A stretch of DNA of 64,000 nt. It comes from CAVVAE01 sp963746185 (GTDB lineage Bacteria > Actinomycetota > Actinomycetes > Propionibacteriales > Nocardioidaceae). The position numbers and the translations under genes were made by a program. Where the stretch lies: NCBI GenBank assembly GCA_963746185.1, contig CAVVAE010000004.1, positions 1,922,001 through 1,986,000 of the forward strand, read 5' to 3'. A model generated the notes under the pieces. The model made no database searches and had not been told where the DNA came from. It saw nothing but the letters and a program-made list of their open reading frames with translations. Position 1 is the stretch's first letter; every line of letters begins with the position of its first letter. Positions 35,170 through 42,408 of the stretch are shown piece by piece.

Positions 35170-35642
35170 GAGGAAACTGCACTTTCTTGACGGTCGTTGG
35201 CGTCGCGCAAGTCAATCGCGAGGCGGGTGAGAAGTTTTTGGAGCTGGTCTTTGTCGCGCTGGCTCCACGGCTCGAGGACCTGCTGAATGCGCTGGAAGCG
35301 TCGGTGGAAAGCGGCCTGCATGGTGCGGTGCCCTTCTTCGCTGAGCCGGACCAGACTGGCGCGGCCGTCGGCGGGGTCGGGGGTGCGTTCGACGATGCCC
35401 TTGTCTTCGAGCTGCTTGATCTGGCGGCTCACGGTCGAGGCATCCAGCTCGATCTTGGCAGCGAGGTCCGACACTCTCATCGCGTCGTGACACAGCAGCT
35501 GCCTGGCCAGCGGGAACGTCGAGGGGTCGACCTGGTCCTCGGGATGCCGGGTGCGGAGTCTCCGGCCGGCTTGCATCATCAGCCCAATCACAGCCTGTTC
35601 AGGCGTGGCTGGCGACTCAAGGTCGAAGGGATTTGGTTGCAT
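35166..35642 (-). CDS. MarR-family transcriptional regulator
   Basis: About 158 residues. Winged-helix core: MRVSDLAAKIELDASTVSRQ (recognition helix region) then IKQLEDKGIVERTPDPADGRASLVRLSEEG, the wing with the conserved DxR (DGR). ATG 35642 gives MQPNPFDLE; an upstream GTG at 35657 is in frame but overlaps the putative operator. It sits upstream of and overlaps the DHA2 pump, so it most likely represses the pair until a ligand binds. No Shine-Dalgarno is obvious before ATG 35642, so a leaderless transcript is possible. Confidence 0.87.
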   Translation of the reverse strand: MQPNPFDLESPATPEQAVIGLMMQAGRRLRTRHPEDQVDPSTFPLARQLLCHDAMRVSDLAAKIELDASTVSRQIKQLEDKGIVERTPDPADGRASLVRLSEEGHRTMQAAFHRRFQRIQQVLEPWSQRDKDQLQKLLTRLAIDLRDANDRQESAVSS

Positions 35643-35680
35643 GTTGCAAGCATACACTTACATGCATGCCGCATGCAAAT
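35643..35680 (-). promoter_or_regulatory. Putative MarR operator/promoter
   Basis: The 37 bases between the Mut7-C stop and the MarR ATG contain TGCATGC-C-GCATGCA (35663-35677), a perfect 7-1-7 palindrome, and outer half-sites TTGCAAGC and GCATGCAA. Position directly before marR and palindromic symmetry fit autoregulation by a MarR dimer. Binding is inferred. Confidence 0.55.
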
Positions 35681-36411
35681 TACCTTCCCGAAAGACTCCG
35701 TAGGTGCTGTTCGGCCTGCGCGACTACCTCGGCGAGCCGGTTCGCGTGCGCGCCCCGCCAGTAAACCTGGCCACAGTTAGCGCACTGGGAGTAGTCGTCG
35801 TACGAGCGTGCGGTCCCAGGCTCCAACGTCGCCGCCACGTCGTTCTTGCTCACCACGTTCAGCTTCCCGTTGCAGACCAGGCACCGGCTGAACGGCTTCA
35901 AGGTCGGCGCGAACCGGTCGAGGACGTCGCGTAGTTGTTGCTCGGCGCCGTCGCCGCGGACGTAGGCACTGCGCGGTCGCAACACGGTGCGCTGCAAGAG
36001 CCCTCGGTCCTTGGTCAGCAGGATCCGCTTCTCGTCAACCGAGGCCTTGGTCATCGCGTCGTCGTCCAGCTGTCGGTCATAGCGAGTGTCGAGCCCAAGG
36101 AGCCGCAGTCGTCGCGCCAACGACCCGAGGTGCACATCAAGGAGGAACCTGGCGTTGGCCGGCAGTCGGACTGGTCGTGCCACCGCGGCTACATCGACGA
36201 TGTCAGCGGATGCCGGTCGATGTGCCGCGTCGACGCTGTCGGGGCCGATCGTAAGACTCCCGACCTCGGGCAGCGGGATGCCGACCGACTGGATCACATG
36301 GCCGAGGGAGGACGTGCCGTCGTAGGTGACCCTGAGGTCTGGCCGTCGGCGACGTGTCGGCACGAAAACGAGAAGGTCCTCGTCGACATTCAGGTGGAGG
36401 ACGGCCGACAC
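35680..36411 (-). CDS. Mut7-C RNase-domain protein with N-terminal ubiquitin-like domain
   Basis: A 243-residue protein from GTG 36411. Residues about 1-80 fit the Mut7-C ubiquitin-like domain. From about residue 85, FLLDVHLGSLARRLRLLGLDT and KRILLTKDRGLLQR are the PIN-like Mut7-C nuclease core with acidic residues. The end has two Cys pairs (CLVC near 177, CANC near 212) that likely bind zinc. This architecture is widespread in bacteria; the cellular substrate, presumably RNA, is not known. It shares a 121-base divergent promoter gap with ilvA. It is followed at 22-37 bases by marR on the same strand. Confidence 0.82.
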   Translation of the reverse strand: MSAVLHLNVDEDLLVFVPTRRRRPDLRVTYDGTSSLGHVIQSVGIPLPEVGSLTIGPDSVDAAHRPASADIVDVAAVARPVRLPANARFLLDVHLGSLARRLRLLGLDTRYDRQLDDDAMTKASVDEKRILLTKDRGLLQRTVLRPRSAYVRGDGAEQQLRDVLDRFAPTLKPFSRCLVCNGKLNVVSKNDVAATLEPGTARSYDDYSQCANCGQVYWRGAHANRLAEVVAQAEQHLRSLSGR

Positions 36412-36532
36412 GAATCCTCTCTACCCGGTCGATGCCCGCCGCACAATCCGTGCAAGGGCAGCGCCCCGTCGGCTAACGCCTGCCCTGATGTACGACGAAC
36501 AGCCTTGTCTGACACGGCACTAGGCTTCGGTC

Positions 36533-37786
36533 ATGGACACCAACGACGCTGTCCCTTCGGCGACAGTGGCGAAATCTGTGCCGACAGTGACCTTGCAGCA
36601 GATCGAGGCGGCACGTGAAGTGCTTCGCGGCACCTCACTCGTCACCCCGATGGAGAGTTCTCGCTGGCTCAGCTCGATGACGGGCCAGCAGGTGTCGCTC
36701 AAGTGCGAGAACCTGCAGCGCACCGGCTCGTTCAAAATCCGCGGTGCCTATCTCCGCATCAGCAACCTCAGCGAAGAGGAGCGCGCCCGAGGAGTCGTCG
36801 CGGCAAGTGCAGGCAACCACGCGCAAGGGGTAGCCCTGGCGGCATCCCTGCTAGGCATCAAGTCCACGGTCTTCATGCCCAAGGGCGCTCCGATTCCCAA
36901 GGAGAAGGCCACTCGCGCATACGGAGCTGACGTCGAGTTCGTCGGCCACACCATCGACGAGTGCTTGACCGCCGCCCGAGCGTTCGAAGTCGACACAGGA
37001 GCAGTGCTCATCCACCCCTTCGACCACCCCGACATCGTCGCAGGACAAGGGACTTGCGGCCTCGAGATCCTCGAGCAGACGCCAGACGTCCAAACGATCG
37101 TAGTGCCGACAGGAGGCGGGGGATTTCTCGCTGGGATCGCTACCGCAGTCAAAGCGTTGCGACCCGACGTCAAGGTGATCGGCGTCCAGGCCGACTCGGC
37201 CGCGGCCTATCCAGCGTCGCTTGCCGCTGGTCGGCCGGTGGCTCTCACGAGCATGGCCACGATGGCTGACGGAATCGCCGTCGGCTGCCCCGGCGATGTG
37301 CCGTTCTCGGCGATCCAGACGCACGTCGACGAAATCCGCACGGTCTCGGAGGAGTCACTCTCGACGGCGCTGCTTGCACTGCTCGAACGCGCCAAGGTTT
37401 TGGTAGAGCCGGCCGGCGCTGCCGCGGTCGCCCTCCTTATGGACACTCCCCAGGACTTCGAAGGACCGGTCGTCGCCGTGCTCTCGGGCGGCAACATCGA
37501 CCCGCTTCTGCTCATGAGGGTCCTCCGGCACGGGATGGCAGCGCAGGGTCGTTACCTCGCGATCCGGTGCCGCATCTCCGACCGGCCAGGAGGCTTGGCC
37601 AAACTGCTCGCGGAGCTCAGTGCGGCCGACGCCAACGTGCTCGATGTGGTGCACGAACGGACGTCGGAGTCGCTACCGCTTGACCAGGTAGAGGTGGTGC
37701 TGCAGATGGAGATGCGCGGGCAGCCTCACCGGGCCGAGGTGCTGGCCAAGCTTCGCGATTGCGGGTACGACGTCACGGTGTTCTGA
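36533..37786 (+). CDS. ilvA: Threonine ammonia-lyase with ACT-type domain
   Basis: A 417-residue fold-type II PLP enzyme. The PLP lysine lies in TGSFKIRGAYLRI (about residues 64-76), the phosphate-binding loop in PTGGGGFLAG (about 188-197), and the ASAGNHAQGVALAA motif at about 91-104. Residues about 335-417 form a single ACT-like regulatory domain (RYLAIRCRISDRPGGLAKLL). It converts threonine to 2-oxobutyrate for isoleucine synthesis, cytoplasmic. One ACT-like domain, rather than two, fits the shorter catabolic/biosynthetic hybrid type common in actinobacteria. Convergent with greA. Confidence 0.9.
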   Translation: MDTNDAVPSATVAKSVPTVTLQQIEAAREVLRGTSLVTPMESSRWLSSMTGQQVSLKCENLQRTGSFKIRGAYLRISNLSEEERARGVVAASAGNHAQGVALAASLLGIKSTVFMPKGAPIPKEKATRAYGADVEFVGHTIDECLTAARAFEVDTGAVLIHPFDHPDIVAGQGTCGLEILEQTPDVQTIVVPTGGGGFLAGIATAVKALRPDVKVIGVQADSAAAYPASLAAGRPVALTSMATMADGIAVGCPGDVPFSAIQTHVDEIRTVSEESLSTALLALLERAKVLVEPAGAAAVALLMDTPQDFEGPVVAVLSGGNIDPLLLMRVLRHGMAAQGRYLAIRCRISDRPGGLAKLLAELSAADANVLDVVHERTSESLPLDQVEVVLQMEMRGQPHRAEVLAKLRDCGYDVTVF

Positions 37787-37840
37787 CCTGCCGCAAGTGG
37801 CTGGGCCAACGGCACCACCGGCATACAACGTGGATAGTGG

Positions 37841-38347
37841 TCAGGCGCTGAACGGCTTGGCCGAGACGATCTCGACCTCGACCGCCTTGCCGTTGGCGGC
37901 TTTGAAGTTGACCCGGTCGCCTGGCCGCTTACCGAGGATCGCCGCGCCGAGCGGTGACTGCGGTGAGTACGGGGCAACATCCATCTTCTTGTCGAGGGCG
38001 TTCTCGCGTGCGCCGAGCAGGAACGTCTCGGTCTCAGAATCGCCAGCGAACTTCACCGTCACCTGCATGCCGGCCGCGACGGTGTCGTTCTCCTCAGGCA
38101 TCTCCCCGACCTTGGCCCTGGTCAGCATGTCCTCGAGCTGTGAGATCCGTGCCTCGGTCTTGCTCTGCTCCTCGCGGGCGGCGTGGTAGCCACCGTTCTC
38201 GCGCAGGTCGCCTTCCTCACGTGCTTCGGCGATGCGCAAGGAGATCTCGGCTCGAGCCGGCCCTTTGAGGTGCTCCAACTCAGCGGCCAGGCGGTCATGT
38301 GCCTCCTGGGTCAGCCAGACGGCGTTCTCAGCGGTGGGCTGTGTCAC
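37841..38347 (-). CDS. greA: Transcription elongation factor GreA
   Basis: A 168-residue protein of normal GreA length: an N-terminal coiled coil (about 10-85; RLAAELEHLKGPARAEISLR, DLRENGGYHAAREEQ with the acidic tip DLRENGGY) and a C-terminal FKBP-like globular domain ending SPLGAAILGKRPGD. It enters the RNA polymerase secondary channel and promotes cleavage of backtracked transcripts. The order greA-DUF4307 then divergent mca is the conserved actinobacterial layout. Confidence 0.93.
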   Translation of the reverse strand: MTQPTAENAVWLTQEAHDRLAAELEHLKGPARAEISLRIAEAREEGDLRENGGYHAAREEQSKTEARISQLEDMLTRAKVGEMPEENDTVAAGMQVTVKFAGDSETETFLLGARENALDKKMDVAPYSPQSPLGAAILGKRPGDRVNFKAANGKAVEVEIVSAKPFSA

Positions 38348-38485
38348 GAGTGGTGCTCCTTGCCTGCGGGCACGCTGATACTCCAGAGGTGCCCTGGTTG
38401 GGAAAGAACGAGGCTATCAAAGAAGACGCCATCATCCCCAAACTCCGCGAATCCCGACGGCTCGCAGAGTCGGCACGAACCCATC

Positions 38486-38902
38486 TCATGGCGAGACAAC
38501 ACATTGGGTGACGGTGGCTGTCGTCGCTTCCCGATCGGTGCGCACAGTCGCCGTCGTCTGTACGTCGCCTGAGTCGCCAGCCGGAATCTCCACTTCATCC
38601 TCGCCGACAACCACGTGGTCCTCAGCCTGCGCCTGCACGGTGCACGTCACCGGGTCGCCGCTTCGGCGATGTACGTCGATCACCACGGTCACCTCGTGGG
38701 GCGAGACAACGTCGTACGAATTGAGCCGTCCCTTCACATCCGGGCGGCCGTGCGACCAGGCAGCCCAGGCCACCCAGGTGAGAAGTGCCAGCGCAACCGC
38801 GGCCACCGCTACGAGGGTGAGCCGACGCTGGTTGGGCGTCCGAACGCCGTACCGCTCGTCCATCGTCTGGCGGCGTTCGGTCGGGCTGCTGGGTTCGGTC
38901 AA
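38486..38902 (-). CDS. DUF4307 membrane protein
   Basis: A 138-residue protein with a cytoplasmic N-terminus containing DERYGVRTPNQRR, one transmembrane helix (about residues 28-49, LVAVAAVALALLTWVAWAAW) and an extracytoplasmic beta domain with two Cys (VTCTVQ and VTQCVV). This layout and its position next to greA and divergent from mca match DUF4307 (Rv1081c in M. tuberculosis). Function unknown; it may relate to thiol or envelope homeostasis by neighbourhood only. Confidence 0.82.
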   Translation of the reverse strand: MTEPSSPTERRQTMDERYGVRTPNQRRLTLVAVAAVALALLTWVAWAAWSHGRPDVKGRLNSYDVVSPHEVTVVIDVHRRSGDPVTCTVQAQAEDHVVVGEDEVEIPAGDSGDVQTTATVRTDREATTATVTQCVVSP

Positions 38903-39079
38903 CGGGAATTCTCTTCGAGATCGTCGGTTGTAACCGGTGGTACGCGGGAATGTGAGCGGCCGGCAATATCAGGTCGACAATTCGGCCGTGGCTGACACCA
39001 TTGTCTCTGGTAAGCCCTTGGTAGCTGTCCCCGGTAGCGCGTCGAGGTCGTGTGATGCGGCCAGCCGATCACGAGATAG

Positions 39080-40000
39080 GTGAGCCTGGTGGAGTTGAGT
39101 GGTCTTCGGTTGATGGCAGTCCACGCGCATCCCGACGACGAGTCGAGCAAGGGCGCGGCGAGCACGGCCAAGTACGTTGCCGAGGGCGTCGATGTCCATG
39201 TCGTGACCTGCACCGGCGGCGAGCGTGGCTCGATCCTCAACCCCAACATGGACCGTCCCGACGTGCTGGAAAACATCACCGAGATCCGTCGCCAGGAGAT
39301 GGAGCGCGCCCGCGAGATCCTCGGTGTCACGCAGGACTGGCTCGGGTTCGTCGATTCCGGTTGGCCCGAGGGCGACCCGAAGCCACCTCTGCCCGAAGGG
39401 TGCTTTGCCCTGGTGCCACTCGAAGAAGCCGCGGAGCCACTGGTGCGGCTGATCCGCAGCTTCCGGCCACACGTCATCACGACATACGACGAGAACGGTG
39501 GCTACCCGCACCCCGACCACATCATGTGCCACCAGGTCTCGATGCGCGCGTGGGAGACGGCGGGTGACCCGAACGCCTATCCCGACGCAGGTGAACCGTG
39601 GCAGCCGCTGAAGCTCTACTACCACCACACGTTCCACCGTCAGCGCATCGTGGCGATCCACGAAGCGATGCTCGATCGCGGGCTCGAGTCGCCGTACGCC
39701 GAAACCCTCGAGAAGTGGTCGCGTGACCTTGTGCACGAGAAGCGGATCACCACGCGCGTGCCCTGCTCGGAGTACTTCCACATCCGTGACAAGGCGCTGA
39801 TTGCGCATGCGACGCAGATCGATCCCGACGGTCATTGGTTTGCGGTCCCGCGCGAGCTGAGCCAGAGCACGTGGCCGACCGAGGACTACGAGCTTGCCGA
39901 GTCTGTGGTGGCGAGTGAGCTGCCCGAGGACGACCTGTTTGCCGGCATCCGTGACCTGGCCACCAACTACGACGGGCGGCGCGAGAGCATAGGGGCATGA
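39080..40000 (+). CDS. mca: Mycothiol S-conjugate amidase
   Basis: A 306-residue zinc amidase of the PIG-L/MshB/Mca fold. Metal-binding motifs are HAHPDDES (about residues 15-22) and YPHPDHIMCHQV (about 146-157), and TGGERGS lies near 51, all typical of Mca. It cleaves the amide bond of mycothiol S-conjugates, releasing mercapturic acids for export and recycling the glucosaminyl-inositol. It implies that the organism makes mycothiol, an actinobacterial marker. GTG 39080 is used; TTG 39095 or ATG 39113 are alternatives. Its stop overlaps the next ATG (ATGA). Confidence 0.92.
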   Translation: MSLVELSGLRLMAVHAHPDDESSKGAASTAKYVAEGVDVHVVTCTGGERGSILNPNMDRPDVLENITEIRRQEMERAREILGVTQDWLGFVDSGWPEGDPKPPLPEGCFALVPLEEAAEPLVRLIRSFRPHVITTYDENGGYPHPDHIMCHQVSMRAWETAGDPNAYPDAGEPWQPLKLYYHHTFHRQRIVAIHEAMLDRGLESPYAETLEKWSRDLVHEKRITTRVPCSEYFHIRDKALIAHATQIDPDGHWFAVPRELSQSTWPTEDYELAESVVASELPEDDLFAGIRDLATNYDGRRESIGA

Positions 40001-40266
40001 CGACTGTGCTCAGCGGGCTCGTGACGGCGGCGTACGACCCGAACGACGTCAAGCCCGGCTGGGTCGCCCTGGTGCTCGTCATCCTGCTCGGAATCGCGAC
40101 GTTCCTCCTGTGGCGCAGCATGAACCACCAGCTGGCCAAGATCACCGTGCCGACCCGCGAAGAGCTCCGTCAGCAGGCAGCGGGTGAGGACTCAGACCCG
40201 GCCACCAACTCCGAGCCCGACGGCGCGGACTCCGGCCCTGACGACGACAAGCCCCCACATCGTTGA
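39997..40266 (+). CDS. Small single-pass membrane protein downstream of mca
   Basis: An 89-residue protein. One transmembrane helix (about residues 22-39, GWVALVLVILLGIATFLLW) is followed by a basic segment and an acidic, Asp/Glu/Pro-rich tail ending DDDKPPHR. It is translationally coupled to mca by a 4-base overlap. Rv1083 occupies the same position in M. tuberculosis. Function unknown; no enzymatic residues visible. Confidence 0.8.
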   Translation: MTTVLSGLVTAAYDPNDVKPGWVALVLVILLGIATFLLWRSMNHQLAKITVPTREELRQQAAGEDSDPATNSEPDGADSGPDDDKPPHR

Positions 40267-40349
40267 CCCGTCAGTCGTGGTTGCGTGACCCGTCAGTCGT
40301 GGTCGCGTGACCCGTCAGTTGTGGATGCGTGACCCGTCAGTCGTGGTTG
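40264..40349 (+). repeat. Four 22-bp tandem repeats upstream of the DUF255 gene
   Basis: Units begin at 40264, 40286, 40308 and 40330 with the core TGACCCGTCAGTCGTGG; the first unit starts in the stop codon of the membrane-protein gene. Each core holds TGAC-CC-GTCA half-sites. The 22-base period equals two helical turns, so the sites lie on one DNA face. The next gene starts at 40390. Possible regulator binding array; unproven. Confidence 0.7.
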
Positions 40350-40389
40350 GTCGTCGGCCGAATGACGCAGGCTGCGGCAGGATGAGGTG

Positions 40390-42408
40390 ATGGCCAACCG
40401 TCTCGCCTCGGCCACCAGCCCGTATCTCCTCCAGCACGCCGACAACCCGGTGCACTGGTACGAGTGGGGCGACGAAGCTTTTGAGGCTGCGCGGTCCCGC
40501 GACGTACCCATCTTCCTTTCGGTGGGGTACGCCGCCTGTCATTGGTGTCACGTGATGGCGCACGAGTCCTTCGAGCACCAAGCCACCGCCGACTACCTCA
40601 ACGAGCACTTCGTGTCGGTCAAGGTCGACCGCGAGGAACGCCCCGACATCGACGCGATCTACATGGAAGCCACCCAGGCTATGACCGGTCATGGTGGTTG
40701 GCCGATGACCTGCGTCCTCACTCCCGACGGCGCGCCGTTCTTCGCCGGCACGTACTTCCCCGTGGAGCCACGGATGGGCATGCCGGCGTTCCGCCAGGTC
40801 CTCGAGGCTCTCAACGCTGCCTGGCACGATCGCCGCGACGAGATCACCAAGGTCGGCTCCGACATCTCTACCCACCTGCGTACGACGCGTGAGATCCCAC
40901 GCGGCAGCCGCGACGATGTCACCACACACGCCGTGGCTTCGCTGAGCCAAAGCTTCGACGAGACACATGCGGGCTTCGGCGCCGCCCCGAAGTTCCCGCC
41001 TTCCATGGTGTGTGAGTTCTTGCTCCGACATGCCGCACGCACGGACGACTCCGAGGCGTTGAGACTCGCTGAACGAACCCTCGAAGCGATGGCGCGGGGT
41101 GGCATGTACGACCAGCTTGGTGGCGGCTTCGCCCGCTACAGCGTCGACGAGCGTTGGGACGTGCCGCACTTCGAGAAGATGCTCTACGACAATGCCCTGC
41201 TGCTGCGGGCCTACGTCCACTGGCACCGTCAGACAGGCAGCGAGCTGGCTGCCCGCGTCGCCCTCGAGACCGGACAGTTCTTGCTCCGCGAGCTGGTTAC
41301 GGCCGACGGCGGCTTCGCCTCAGCGCTCGATGCCGACTCCGAAGGTGAGGAAGGCACGTTCTACGTGTGGACGCCTGGCGAGCTGAAAGAGGCACTCGGA
41401 CCTGAGGACGGTGCCTTCGCGATCGAGACATTCGCGGTCTCCGAGAGAGGGAACTTCGAGCGCGGTGCGTCGACACTCCGCCTCGACCGCGAGCCGGGAG
41501 ATGACGCGCGTCTGGCGCAGGTGAGACAGCAGCTGATGGCGGTGCGCGACGAGCGGGTCAGGCCGGCCCGAGACGACAAGGTGGTTGCGGCGTGGAACGG
41601 GCTGACCATCTCGGCCCTTGCAGAGACTGGAGTCATCCTCGATGAACCGGCCTTTGTCGACGCAGCACGGGCGGCAGCGCGCTTGCTCGTCGACGTACAT
41701 CTCGAGAGCGGCCGGCTCAAGCGGGTGTCGCGCGACGGCGTGGCAGGCAGACCGGCGGGGGTGCTGGAGGATTACTCCTGCGTCGCGGATGGTCTCCTGA
41801 CGCTGTTTGCCGCCACCGGCGAGCGGGAGTGGTACGACGTCGCGCACGGCCTCCTTGACCAGATCCTCACTCACTTTCCCGATGGCAGAGGTGGCTGCTT
41901 CGATACTGCCGACGACGCCGAAGCGCTGTTGAAACGGCCGCAGGATCCAGCTGACAATGCGTCGCCGTCGGGACAGTCGATGACACTCTCGGTCCTGATC
42001 ACGATGGCCGGGCTCACCGGCGATCAGTCCCAACTCGCGGCTGCGCACGCGCTCCTCGAAGGACTCACGGGACTTGCGGAGGCAGCACCACGTTTCGCCG
42101 GCCAGACGCTGTCGGCGATCGAAGCGCTGAGCGACGGTCCCCGGCAGATTGCCGTCGTCGGACGACAGGAGGACCCGGGCCGGGCGGCCTTGGTCAAGGC
42201 GGCACACCGGCTTCCCCACCCGGGGCAAGTCATCGCGGTCGGCGACGGTGCGGACGCCGTCGTCCCCTTGTTGGAGCACCGCACTCTCGTCGACCGCCGC
42301 GCCACGGCGTACGCGTGCCGAGAGTTCGTCTGCGAGCTGCCCGTCACCGACGCCGGAGCAGTTGCGGTGACACGACACCTGCAGGCGACTCCTAGGCTGA
42401 GCGCATGA
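40390..42408 (+). CDS. DUF255 thioredoxin-fold/six-hairpin protein (YyaL, SSP411 family)
   Basis: A 672-residue protein. The N-terminal thioredoxin-like domain has the CxxC motif in YAACHWCHVMAHESFE (about residues 41-56) and VKVDREERPDID. The rest is an (alpha/alpha)6-barrel-like region, e.g. GGGFARYSVDERWDVPHFEK and WNGLTISALA. Family members are widespread (human SPATA20, Rv1084), with no established activity; a redox role or N-acylglucosamine epimerase-like fold is often suggested. ATG 40390 is preferred because AGGA lies 7 bases upstream. Its stop overlaps the next ATG (ATGA). Confidence 0.87.
   Translation: MANRLASATSPYLLQHADNPVHWYEWGDEAFEAARSRDVPIFLSVGYAACHWCHVMAHESFEHQATADYLNEHFVSVKVDREERPDIDAIYMEATQAMTGHGGWPMTCVLTPDGAPFFAGTYFPVEPRMGMPAFRQVLEALNAAWHDRRDEITKVGSDISTHLRTTREIPRGSRDDVTTHAVASLSQSFDETHAGFGAAPKFPPSMVCEFLLRHAARTDDSEALRLAERTLEAMARGGMYDQLGGGFARYSVDERWDVPHFEKMLYDNALLLRAYVHWHRQTGSELAARVALETGQFLLRELVTADGGFASALDADSEGEEGTFYVWTPGELKEALGPEDGAFAIETFAVSERGNFERGASTLRLDREPGDDARLAQVRQQLMAVRDERVRPARDDKVVAAWNGLTISALAETGVILDEPAFVDAARAAARLLVDVHLESGRLKRVSRDGVAGRPAGVLEDYSCVADGLLTLFAATGEREWYDVAHGLLDQILTHFPDGRGGCFDTADDAEALLKRPQDPADNASPSGQSMTLSVLITMAGLTGDQSQLAAAHALLEGLTGLAEAAPRFAGQTLSAIEALSDGPRQIAVVGRQEDPGRAALVKAAHRLPHPGQVIAVGDGADAVVPLLEHRTLVDRRATAYACREFVCELPVTDAGAVAVTRHLQATPRLSA

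Noticed and set aside
40264..40349. CRISPR array
   Set aside because: Repeats are directly adjacent with no spacers, only four units, and no cas genes.
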